Below are positions 55,081 to 64,000 of a DNA stretch of 64,000 nucleotides, piece after piece. How positions within the stretch are numbered: the stretch's first letter is position 1; each line of letters begins with the position of its first letter. This stretch comes from Hortaea werneckii (lineage: Eukaryota > Ascomycota > Dothideomycetes > Mycosphaerellales > Teratosphaeriaceae). The stretch is from NCBI GenBank assembly GCA_037044905.1, contig JBAOKB010000014.1:19989-83988 (forward strand). The letters run 5' to 3'. Made by a program: the position numbers and the translations under genes. The notes beneath the pieces are model-generated. The model was not told the DNA's origin and made no database searches. It saw only the letters and a list, made by a program, of their open reading frames with translations.

Positions 55081-55942
55081 GTTGGTGGAGGAAGGGGTGA
55101 GAGGGAAGTATTGGTGGTGAGGTTAGGGAGGGCTCAGGTTGGGATTGGGATTTGTAGTGAGGGAATAGGGAAGGTAGGAGGCGAGACGGAGGGGCCCAGG
55201 GTCTGAGTTGTGGTTCGTTCGTTTTAGGAGCTTTGGGAGGAAGCGACCCAAGCAGGGAGAAAGAAAGGAGGTGGTTCCAGGTCTACCATTGCAAGTGGGT
55301 CCGGTCAAGTGGGCATCATGATGGAATTTAGTAGGCGGACACTGAAACATACAGGGCTTGGTCTTTTTGATCTTTTTTCTTTTTTGGTGTCTCGTCTCTC
55401 GATTTTGTCTCCGTTGAGTTTTATTCGTGTCCTAGTCAATGCTGTGGAGGTGCAGAATAGTTGTTCTGAGTGAGCATAAACAAGATTCGGGGGTTCCCGA
55501 CAAGGCTGTCTCTGCTTTGATCGTCATCATCCCTACCTTCACTCGCTCCATTAGATGTGAGACAGTTGGACAGAGTAAGTCCACTGGGACCCTGTAATGT
55601 TTGGCATACGAGGCATCTTATGGATGCACCGGGATATTGTTCTTGGTCGGCTTATTAGGTCGGCATTCGCCCCGAAATTTGGGTGCGCCACACGTCATAG
55701 CAACAGCCGAGGTGACCCTGCAGATCTCGCAGATGGTCGTAAACAACCATCCCCTCCTAAATCGGTTTAACGCTGGTGTAGGTGAAGGCTATACCACTGT
55801 TCGTACAGATGCGATCCGGATAACAAGGCCAACAGTCTTAGACCCTCTTCCACGACAACGACCCTGTGACTCGCCCAAGCTGTTTTATACTGCATGTACG
55901 GATGCGCGAGTCGCGCATGATTTGCGCGTCGCTCCTTGAGAT
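55081..55942. other. intergenic
   Basis: About 860 bp; 3' flank of the small hydrophilic gene and promoter of the coiled-coil gene. No feature recognised. Confidence 0.35.
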
Positions 55943-58690
55943 ATGACTTCCTCATCGCCTTTGAACCCATGGGCCACACCGCTAGACCCTCAACCCACAT
56001 GGACCGACCAAGCGGCCTATTCACCCGATGATGGTCAGCTTAGCCCTTCAATCCGTCGTCCGCTCTCTGGCCCGGGGGCTTCCAGACAAACCAGGAGATT
56101 GCAGCTGAGGAATGCTGGTTTTAGGGGCTCAGCCGTGCCGACGAGGAAAGTGACGCCCAAGAGCGTCTCGAATAGCACTGCAAGCGATAATGTTGTGAGT
56201 GGAAGTGATATCGAGAATGTCGCACCGAACATGGGATCGGCGAGTGCATATGAGGGCAGTCTGAAAGTGCAACGGAGCAGAAGAGGTGTGAACAGTCCTG
56301 CTGCCGTTTTGCAAGAGATTGGTTCTGTGAATGGTGGTGCTAGCCACTCCACAAGGTCTACGGGGAAGAAGAAGAAAGCGAGGGTTAGTTCGGGAATGAG
56401 GGACCTATTCACTGCGCCCACACCACGAGACACGATCGACACGTACAGTGATGCGCTTTCACCTCCAATCAATACGACGAATCGAGCATTGAAGCCCCGT
56501 TCGGTCAGAAGCAAAGCGAAGATGAACAACAAACGGCGATCCGTCAGCGGCGAAGCGCGTCTGTACATTGAGCACTTGGAGAATGAACTCGCCTCCGCCC
56601 AAACGCAGCTGCAGGCCATCAACTCCCCGAGCGTTACGCGGGAGCAGAGTAGCAAGATGCGCCACCTGAATGCCGAAGCTAAACAGCTTCAGGATGAGGT
56701 TGCGGAATGGGAAGCGAAATATGATGACCGCATCCAGGGAATGGCGGACGAGCACCGGGAGGCGGAGAATACACTGCGCGCACACGTCCGTCGCTTGGAA
56801 GACGAAGCGGAAGAGTACCGATACCGGCTTTCAGAGCTGGAAGAAGGGGTCGAAGAAGCTAGAGTGGCAGCTGAGGCGGCAGAGCATGCAAATGTCAATC
56901 TGGAAAAGAGGTTGGAGATTATGTCCGAGCTGCTGGCCACATCACCGGCGAAGATCGAATTACACACCGAGACGCCCTGTCGGGAGGGTAGGATGAGGAA
57001 GAGGCCCAAAAGCATGCTGCCGAGATTCCCTACTGCAGGCGTTTTGACGAGCCCAGAAAGGCAAGGGGGTAATGATGGTGTTGGTAGGCGAACGCAGCCG
57101 CCGAGCCCTGTCCTGGCTTTTACGCCTAGCTGGCAGAAAGATCACCTTGCTCAGCAACAAGAGCTGAGACGACGTTCCTCACATCCAGCGTCAGATGCAG
57201 GAGCGCTTAGCGATACTGATTCTGCACTTTCGGCTTGGGTCGAGGATGGCGATGGTATGGCCGCCCTGACCGAATTGCCTCCTTCATCTACAACGACAGA
57301 GCACCCTCCCGCGTTCAACCCTTGGACTTTGCAAGCAATCAATATGTCCCAGGCACGGAGCCGACCTGCGAGGAGGATGAGAAGGTTCGGAGCCGGAGCG
57401 CATGGAATGAAACCACTCATTCTACCTAGTGCAACGGGCTGGCAAGCCGAGACTCTCACAGCACCGCCGCTGGAACGGAGCGAGACGACCCCGACATTCT
57501 CATTCCGCTCTAAAGAAGCCGAAGATGTGATGGCGAGCCATGGAGCCAGTCCGGACGATCTACTGGGTGTGAGGAGACGAGCAAGCACGGATGCCACTCA
57601 AGGGACATTCGAGCGTCTGGTTTCGAACCCTTTTCTGCTACCATTCTCCGGACCAGAACGATTAGACCAAGATGATTTGACGCCTGTGAAAGGCTTAGAA
57701 GCGAGCCTTCTCAGCGTCGGGGAGGCTCAATCATCTCGGACCGATACAACGGCAAAAGATCATTCTTCACTCGAATCAAACGCCGGACGGAACTTGATGG
57801 ATGAGCTGTACGCCGTGCGAACGAATGAGTCGAGCAGCAGCTGGGAAGATCTGACCTCGCACGAAGTCCCCGTTGAGATTGGCGAGAGATCGATAGGGGG
57901 TCGCCACGAACCGCAAGATTGTACCGTCCTCGTCACACGTCCTTCGACTCCAAGCGATGGTCTTTCCTCTTCTTTCGATGGCGGCACTCCTCATAGCCTA
58001 GGGCCAAAGAACATTGCTGGAACCGCACAACTTTCACTTTGGACCCGACTACGATTACTCTTCGGGGATCTCTACCGTTCTCCTATCATCTTAGTAAGGA
58101 ACCTCGTCCAAACGGCACAGTCGCGCATATACATTCCCGCGCCGCTGCGTAGCGTGCAGTGGTGGCTCGTGGGCGTCCTGTTGGGCCCCATGGCAAGGAG
58201 AAGGCTTCTAGCCTCGCACGGACATCGCTGTTGCGTCGTCGGGGACGACGAAGCTGATGCTAAAGAAAGGGAAAGCCAACGGCCTCTCCTCTCACACCGG
58301 CATCCTTCACACGGTGCAGAGCCCGCGCAGGAAGAACCCGACGAGGGATTGGAATACGGTACTCTCCACACCACTCCCCTTTCATCCCCAGGCTCGCGGT
58401 CAAGGAGTGGGACTATGTCCGGCAAAGGGAAGAAGCGCGTCCAGTCCGTCGCCATGGCTAAGCGTCGTTGCGCCCACTGCGAACACAGACATCCGTATTG
58501 GACGAGACATAGTCCCTGGATGTGGCTGAAATTCAGCATCACTTTGGCTTTCGCCGTCGGCGTCGCTTTCAAAGATGGACCGGCGAGTCTGCTGAAGGCT
58601 TCGTGCGGTTGTTCGCAGACGCATATGCGGTCGGCTAGTGGTGCCGCTAGACGGACTATGAAGGGGAAGTCGGGCGATCCCGATGTTTGA
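55943..58690 (+). CDS. coiled-coil protein with C-terminal membrane segment
   Basis: Single-exon 915-aa protein, family not recognised. The first 200 residues are disordered, basic and Ser-rich. Residues about 205-335 form a strong coiled coil (SGEARLYIEHLENELASAQTQ... through EYRYRLSELEEGVEEAR). The middle is disordered with many SP sites. The C-terminal part has an amphipathic/hydrophobic stretch near 735 (VQWWLVGVLLGPMARRR), a Cys/His pair (RRCAHCEHRHPYW) and a clear hydrophobic segment close to the end (WLKFSITLAFAVGVAF). The layout suggests a tail-anchored or membrane-tethered scaffold, for example at the nuclear envelope or spindle pole body, but this is inference. Confidence 0.8.
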   Translation: MTSSSPLNPWATPLDPQPTWTDQAAYSPDDGQLSPSIRRPLSGPGASRQTRRLQLRNAGFRGSAVPTRKVTPKSVSNSTASDNVVSGSDIENVAPNMGSASAYEGSLKVQRSRRGVNSPAAVLQEIGSVNGGASHSTRSTGKKKKARVSSGMRDLFTAPTPRDTIDTYSDALSPPINTTNRALKPRSVRSKAKMNNKRRSVSGEARLYIEHLENELASAQTQLQAINSPSVTREQSSKMRHLNAEAKQLQDEVAEWEAKYDDRIQGMADEHREAENTLRAHVRRLEDEAEEYRYRLSELEEGVEEARVAAEAAEHANVNLEKRLEIMSELLATSPAKIELHTETPCREGRMRKRPKSMLPRFPTAGVLTSPERQGGNDGVGRRTQPPSPVLAFTPSWQKDHLAQQQELRRRSSHPASDAGALSDTDSALSAWVEDGDGMAALTELPPSSTTTEHPPAFNPWTLQAINMSQARSRPARRMRRFGAGAHGMKPLILPSATGWQAETLTAPPLERSETTPTFSFRSKEAEDVMASHGASPDDLLGVRRRASTDATQGTFERLVSNPFLLPFSGPERLDQDDLTPVKGLEASLLSVGEAQSSRTDTTAKDHSSLESNAGRNLMDELYAVRTNESSSSWEDLTSHEVPVEIGERSIGGRHEPQDCTVLVTRPSTPSDGLSSSFDGGTPHSLGPKNIAGTAQLSLWTRLRLLFGDLYRSPIILVRNLVQTAQSRIYIPAPLRSVQWWLVGVLLGPMARRRLLASHGHRCCVVGDDEADAKERESQRPLLSHRHPSHGAEPAQEEPDEGLEYGTLHTTPLSSPGSRSRSGTMSGKGKKRVQSVAMAKRRCAHCEHRHPYWTRHSPWMWLKFSITLAFAVGVAFKDGPASLLKASCGCSQTHMRSASGAARRTMKGKSGDPDV

Positions 58691-59027
58691 TGCACTTGCT
58701 GTTTGTTGGATACTTGCAGTCTGTTTTGAGATCCCTGATCACGAAGTGTTGATGATGGTGATCTTGATATGGAGTTGTTTACTAGTACAACAACTGTGGG
58801 AGAGAAGGGTTCTCTTGATGAGTTGACAATGTGTTTTCTTATGTATTATGTATGAACGACTATGATTAGTATCTCGTTGGACGGAATAGCTTGTGAAGCT
58901 GTCGATCTTTGAACACAATTTCTTACCTGCCATGTTAACAACACATGTTTCAAGAGCAACATCCGCCAAACAAAATACAGCACAGCCCTCGAAGGATGTC
59001 CCTCTCGAATGCGCCGCTCTCGCTACT
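58691..59027. other. convergent intergenic region
   Basis: Short 3' flank between the coiled-coil and pectate lyase genes. Nothing recognised. Confidence 0.35.
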
Positions 59028-60085
59028 TTATATCGTCCCGCTCATCTCCGGCCACACTTCCGCAAGCCACGGGTACGGATCTTCCGGCATATACACATTC
59101 AATGCTTGCCCATCATACTCCGTAATCCGATCACGAGTTAGATTATACAGCGCGTATTGCTCATCCGGCCCAGTGCCGACAGTATACGGCACAGTCTGTT
59201 GGTTATTCCCGATCTCCTTGTCCACGATGAACTCCACATCACGGATCTGGGAGTCCTTGATCCGATATTCGTCGCCGTAGTTGGGGTTGATGATCCCCAT
59301 TCTAGTCCCGTTGATCGCGATGACGTTTTGCACCGTCGCGTTGCGTTTGGCTTGGTTCAGACAGTTGCCGCAGGATTGGTAGAAGCTCCCGAAGTTCTCG
59401 GCGAAGAAGCCTGTGATGTTGTATTTGCCTCCAAGCTGGGGATGTTTGGTCAGTGACTCAGGTGATCTTTTCACAAGTTGATGATTGTCTCGATGCTGCT
59501 TACTGAATTGTCCTGGAAGATTTTGTCGGTGGCGTTGCGCGCTCCGCCGCCAATGACTCGGAGCTGCGTGTTTAGGCCTTTGGATGTAAGGGCGTCTTCG
59601 CAGACGTCTTCCCACCACACTGTGAACATCGGCATTAGCTGTCGGTCTCGTCGAATGGTTTCACGAGAAGAACAATAATTACCGTTCTCGACCCAAGCGT
59701 CGCCCAAGGCATGGACGCCCTCCGCCTGGTGCTGACCGATAATGACGTTCCGTAGAGTTGCGCCTGCAAGCAAGTTGAAGACAGCGTCTGCATCTGTGCC
59801 TTCGGCTTGTTCGTTGCAACTGCCTTCACCGCGCTCATATCGTTTCATCTGGCCGTCGAAAACCTCACCGGGCTGGATGTACATGGTCTCATTCAGGACG
59901 ATCGTCTCCCTAGCAATGGGGAACGTTGTGACGGGGAAAGGAAACCTTGGAGGCGGTCGAGCGCTTAAGTCGCCTTGTGTTGCATCTGTGCTGCCCTGGG
60001 GCCCGTCACCGGTTTGTCGACGGACCACTGCAGAGGTGGCGAGTCCCACTAGAAGGGGAGAGGCGGCGACAGTGGGGAGCTTCAT
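59028..60085 (-). CDS. secreted pectate lyase, polysaccharide lyase family 3
   Basis: Extracellular Ca-dependent enzyme that cleaves de-esterified pectin by beta-elimination. Exons are 59683-60085, 59504-59619 and 59028-59435; the product is 308 aa. The first 18-20 residues are a signal peptide (MKLPTVAASPLLVGLATSA) followed by a possible VRR processing site. PL3 blocks are clear: CNEQAEGTDADAVFNLLAG, NVIIGQHQAEGVHALGDAWVENV rebuilt over intron 1, WWEDVCEDALTSKG, VIGGGARNATDKIFQ and SFYQSCGNCLNQ. The middle-to-late Asn-Gly and Gly-Asp-Tyr elements (NPNYGDEYRIKDS) fit the parallel beta-helix. This suggests a plant-associated or saprotrophic lifestyle. Confidence 0.92.
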
Positions 60086-60615
60086 TTTGTCCGATTGATA
60101 GTTCTGATAGCTTTAGCTCTAATTGCTGGACCTGTACTTTTCTTTTCAGAACTCACGCTGCAAAACAATTAGGTCTTCGGTGAACTTTCACAAATCAAGC
60201 AGATTATGGTTTGCAGCGTTGAAATGAAGGAAGAAGCGAATCCGTGCAGTTCAGTTGGCTTTTATGTCTACTTCTCCGGACCATCGCCAAGTTTCTTCTG
60301 CTTGTGTATTTGGTTGCCATTGTACCCATATCACTTCATGCCCGCAAGCTCTTTGCCTTCCCCTCACATGCCCGCAGCAAGCCGCGACGCCATCGCTCCT
60401 CTTCCAGAGAGTCCAAGACATGGAGACGGAGGAACTGTTGTTGACATCGACATTCCGCGTATCCCAACGCTCGGTTGACATTGCTGTGTCTCCGAAGCCC
60501 TCCTCGACCGTTCAACCTCATGATTGCCAAGCGAGATGCCCACGGGGTTACCCTTGGCGTGACTTTCTCCACGAATCGTTGCTAGGCTTGGCCCAGTGGT
60601 GCACACGTGCAACCT
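60086..60615. other. pectate lyase promoter region
   Basis: About 530 bp upstream of the lyase. Short ORFs on both strands show no domain. Confidence 0.35.
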
Positions 60616-61644
60616 ATGTATATCCAAATCTTTGATCAGAGCAAAAATAGCGACATCTTGGAGTTCGATATATCGTTATCCGAGCTTTCGTTGTTGCGAA
60701 TAGTGAAGAAGTTCGGATCGTTCGGTACTGCGACGGCCACCGCCAACCCTGCAGCTCTGAAAGGTACTGTCCCACAATGTCTCCGAGAATTTTGATGTTG
60801 GTAAGACGAATACGGCTTGGTATTTGTTGCGCGGTATGTCCGATTTGAGGTCCAGTGCTCAAGGTCAATGGCTCGAAAACAACCCAGAGCCGATTTCACG
60901 ATCCCATGGCTGCGTGGAAGTGAGTTGTCGGGGCAAATCTCACGTAGTCCCTGTGTTGCAGAGAGCGATGCCAAAGATGTCGCGCAGGCACCGAAACTCG
61001 CGTTGGTCGTAGCAATGGACACTCTGGGGCTAGAGCAATCTTTGAGGTTGCTGAAGACTACCGAAGTGAATCATGAAGCTTCCACGGGAGCAAGCTGGAT
61101 GAAGAGTTTCATACTGTCGATTGCCATATGTGAAGGAGATGTACGCTGGCCGCATGATTGTAGAGCTGCTCTTATGGTTTCGTGGACCAATTGGCTGTTT
61201 GTCGGTGGGCGAAAAGCGGAAAGTAGAAGCCACTCGTCCTAATCGTCAGTTCAAACATTCGCAAGAGTACAGTATACCCGTAGTAATAACCTGTTGAATA
61301 TCCTCATCGCAGCTTTCGATTAGCAAGGGAGCACTACACTGTGCTAAGTATTTTGGATGAAGATCCAGACACGGCATTCCAGCACGAATCGTTCAAGTTA
61401 GCTGCCACACGCGAAGCTCACATTAGCAGACAGGTCACGCAGAGATTAGAAGACGTCGAATTGATCTTAAGACAGTCACCGTCCGTTGACGCAGGTCCTT
61501 GGCGTCGATGTGAAACCCATCAACGGAGTCACAAGCTGGAATGACCCCGTGATTGCTAGCATGGCCAGGCAGCCAACTCGTGGCGCGTTCCAAGGTCTTG
61601 ACGAGTGGCAATCTGAGCATCGCGTAATAGATGCAGTCTCGTGA
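60616..61644 (+). CDS. candidate five-exon gene, function unknown
   Basis: A consistent chain can be drawn: exons 60616-60763, 60806-60919, 60962-61196, 61313-61433 and 61495-61644, giving 255 aa with matching phases and a stop at 61642. Protein-like stretches are FDQSKNSDILEFDISLSELS, KLALVVAMDTLGLEQSLRLL, FRLAREHYTVLSILDEDPDT and VLGVDVKPINGVTSWNDPV. The second intron (gtgagt...ttgcag) is strong. The first is only 42 bp, and the third and fourth donors (gtttgt, gtcacg) are weak, so the joins are tentative. The general helical layout recalls small fungal BTB-type proteins, but I see no defining motif. It is convergent with the next gene. Confidence 0.35.
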
Positions 61645-61658
61645 TGAAGGTCGGCTTT

Positions 61659-62086
61659 TCATGTTTCGTGATATCTTTCGAAGTCATGGTCTTCTGCGGT
61701 CAAGGTGACCAAAGCAGATGCTAGGAGGTCGCTGCCGCTCTTCACCATGATTATATCTTCCTTTGACGACGCAATAAATCGCTGCCCGACGAATAAATAA
61801 CGTGTTCTGATGCCATTTTCACGCCTTGTCCTCATACTTTCGACCACGAACAACGTCCATTCGGTGGTCTCGCAAAAGAATCGGTTGCAGGTGGCACATT
61901 CGGTGTCTTCCACAGTCACGCTAGCCCGAAAGAGCAACCTGGCGAGCCTGGAAGTTTAGTCCGTGCATCTGCAGGACTAGCCAAGCCGACCGAACCCTTC
62001 CACTCGCCCTTTCATCAAATATCTTTTTACACGTCGACATTCATCGATAAGGAGAACTGGGTTTGTTTGAAGATCAACTTTGTCAT
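61659..62086 (-). CDS. small two-exon gene, function unknown
   Basis: Exon 1 (62031-62086) and exon 2 (61659-61947) join across an intron starting gtaaaaag and ending with a gactaaac branch motif and ttccag. The phases match and give 114 aa. An in-frame stop lies directly upstream of ATG 62086, so the start is fixed if the model is right. The protein begins MTKLIFKQTQF, has one Cys cluster (TECATCNRFFCE) and a predicted beta-rich middle (WTLFVVESM, TRYLFVGQRFIASS, DIIMVKSGSD). There is no signal peptide or known domain. Confidence 0.5.
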
Positions 62087-62273
62087 TCACTTTCGCCGTT
62101 CTGCACCGTCCATGGCATAGTCTGCTGCGGACAGTTTGCAGGAGGCCGCACGCGTGAGGTTGGAGTTGCTGCGCATCGACGACCTCGCCGATGTTACCAA
62201 CCTCGTGTCAGACTCATCATTGCAAGCTCGAGCTGACTTGGTTTCGTTAGAAACATCTGCTCGCGATACCACA

Positions 62274-64000
62274 ATGATGAGGCAGCGCGAGGGCAGTGAA
62301 GCCGGTAGCGACATCCTTGTAGGGCCTCCTGCTGGGCAACAGCCACGCGTAGAGGTCAAGGGTGGGAGGTATCTGATCATTCGACTGGGCAAAGAAAAAT
62401 TGTCTAGTGTAGTGTTCGCCGACCGGAGCGATGAGGAAGATGAGTTGGGATCAACGCCAGCGACGATTACGACGACTTCGCTGGACGAAACGCGAGGGGC
62501 ACCTATTCCAAGGCCTACACTCTCCGTCATCCTGATATCGAATGGGTTCACCGCGGCCAAGGACGATATCTTCCTGCAGGAGAAATCAAGAGGTCCTTGC
62601 CATCCGAGCCTATCAAGCGGTCTAGGTACGTTGCCACAGCTTTTCCACTCAGAAATTTGTGAACCCGCTGGCGTTGCCCCAAAGTATCGCGTCCGAAATC
62701 GCAGTCGCTAATCAAAAATAGACACAGTCGCGTGAATGACTCCAAACATGCAACCATCGACTATGACGCCCTAATGACCGAGGGGCTGAGCAATCAAAAT
62801 GATTCAAGTCGTCCAACAGCTACTCAACCATTTCCGGTCGCGCTACAAGCCAGAGCTTCCAACGATTTCACAGACCGGCCCCCTCGTAAGCGGAGAATCG
62901 TTGAACAGGAGTCACTGAATGATTCGCTGTCTACGCCACCAACTACAGGTCTGAGGCAACGACCATCGACCCAGCTGACACCATCGGCCACTGATATGCG
63001 GGCTGCTAGACTCGCCCGCCGGGCTCAGCCGGTGCAAAGCATTGAAAGACAAGGGCGCTCGATCCGTCGCTCCGATAGCTATGCTATTGCCGACACCAGC
63101 GACGAAGACTCCGAAGACGAGAAGAAGGTCGAGCTTGGCGACAAAGAGCCGACCTTCAGCAAGCAGTACGTGGACGCTCATCCTCGCGAAACCTTTTACC
63201 ATGCGGGTAACGGATGGTACAAGCGTGGAGAGCGTCCGCGAAAGAGCAGCACTCGCCACTCAGATTTTTCCGTTCCTGGTCTCCCAAAGGAGCAATCCAG
63301 ATCATTCAGCCAAAAATTAGATCGGGCAAGATCTTATCATAAGGATGAGCTCGACGATTATCCAGGAATGGAGTTTCATCACTGCGGAAATGGCTACTAC
63401 CGTGTTGGTCCGGATCCGGCAGGCAAGCGTGGGAGTCATGTGGTCAAAGGTCCTAACGATGCAGGTCCGACCGGCTCTGGCACAGTCGACAAAGCCTACA
63501 TGGTCGCTCATCCCGAGGAAGAATGGGTGCATCGTGGCGCAGGAAGATACTTGCGCAAATCCGAAGTAGAGAGGTTGGATCTTGAGGCTGGGGCTTCGGC
63601 CACACCTGTGCCAAGTGCAAGAAGGGAGTCAGAGCCTCAGCAGACGTATGACAAGCAATATGCCATCATGAATGGCATGGAGAATTTCCATCACGTCGGC
63701 GGTGGTCGGTACAGAAGGTCTTATCCCGTGACCGAAAACCCGGAAGCCGAGAGCGAAGATGAATCAGGGAGGCTCTATGGCAAGGCGTATGTTGATGCGC
63801 ATCCGAACGAGGAGTTTCACCATCGCGGTCAAGGTCGATACGCAAAAGGCCCCAAGCCAGTCTTCACAGCCCCGATTGCACGTGACAAGGACGAAAGTGA
63901 GGGAGCGAGCGAAACTGCATATGACGAGGGGGTCAGTGCACCGGCAACAAAGAAGGACGAGCTTTTCGACACATCCTACGTCGCCAAGCATCCAGATATC
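62274..64000 (+). CDS. tandem-repeat protein with Tyr-His-Gly-Tyr motif, C-terminus cut by window edge
   Basis: Exon 1 runs to 62625 and exon 2 from 62685 to the window end, separated by a 59-bp intron (gtacgt...ccaaag) in phase. The frame is open upstream to 62121 with a stop just before, so an earlier exon is possible; the first in-frame ATG is 62274. The N-terminal 220 residues are polar and disordered with a basic RPPRKRRIVE patch. From 63161 a motif of about 23 residues recurs: YVDAHPRETFYHAGNGWYKR, then variants starting near 63334, 63491, 63653, 63782 and 63971 (cut). Consensus: Y-x3-H-P-x-E-x-F-x-H-x-G-x-G-x-Y-x-R/K, spaced 36-57 residues apart. I do not recognise this repeat. Confidence 0.7.

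Noticed and set aside
1..64000. CRISPR arrays, operons, insertion sequences, rRNA
   Set aside because: The DNA is eukaryotic; no spaced direct repeats, transposon ends or rRNA sequence were seen.

Overview
This window is nuclear DNA of a filamentous ascomycete. Genes carry short GT-AG introns (mostly 40-120 bp) with ctaac/ctgac branch-like motifs. The families present (Zn2Cys6 regulator, DUF3405 protein, PL3 pectate lyase, tricalbin, fungal epsin) are typical of Pezizomycotina. A Dothideomycete is a reasonable guess but is not proven here. Both edges cut a gene.

Layout. 1-7 kb: truncated hypothetical gene (-), COX4 (+), KEOPS subunit CGI121 (-), Zn2Cys6 transcription factor (+). 7-15.6 kb: gene-poor tract with nicotinamidase (-), two small cysteine-rich ORFs of similar style, and an unusual chain of 9-52 nt exons with strong splice signals at 13.6-14.9 kb. 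15.7-30.6 kb: ribosomal protein uL14 (-), ENTH epsin (-), cyclophilin (+), a 1555-aa fungal protein (+), a PLP cystathionine-type enzyme (+), an oxysterol-binding protein (-). 31.7-43.6 kb: His-rich ORF (-), tricalbin (-), SDR (+), an unresolved gene (-), UDP-glucose pyrophosphorylase (-). 45-53.5 kb: tandem dihydroneopterin aldolase (-), STI1 (-) with a heat-shock element, zinc-type MDR oxidoreductase (-), DUF3405 membrane protein (-). 54.6-64 kb: small hydrophilic protein (+), coiled-coil/TM protein (+), pectate lyase (-), two unrecognised small spliced genes, and a truncated repeat protein (+).

Most named genes are housekeeping: respiration, translation and tRNA modification, NAD salvage, folate, chaperoning, clathrin traffic, ER-plasma membrane contacts and lipid transfer (tricalbin and OSBP lie 1.7 kb apart), and cell-wall precursor supply. 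There is no secondary-metabolite cluster, recognisable transposon, rRNA, convincing tRNA or CRISPR. The items most worth a second look are the micro-exon locus, the paired Cys-rich ORFs, the repeat protein at the right edge, and the ORF in frame behind the tricalbin stop codon. Exon boundaries were placed by eye from splice motifs, frame continuity and family knowledge.
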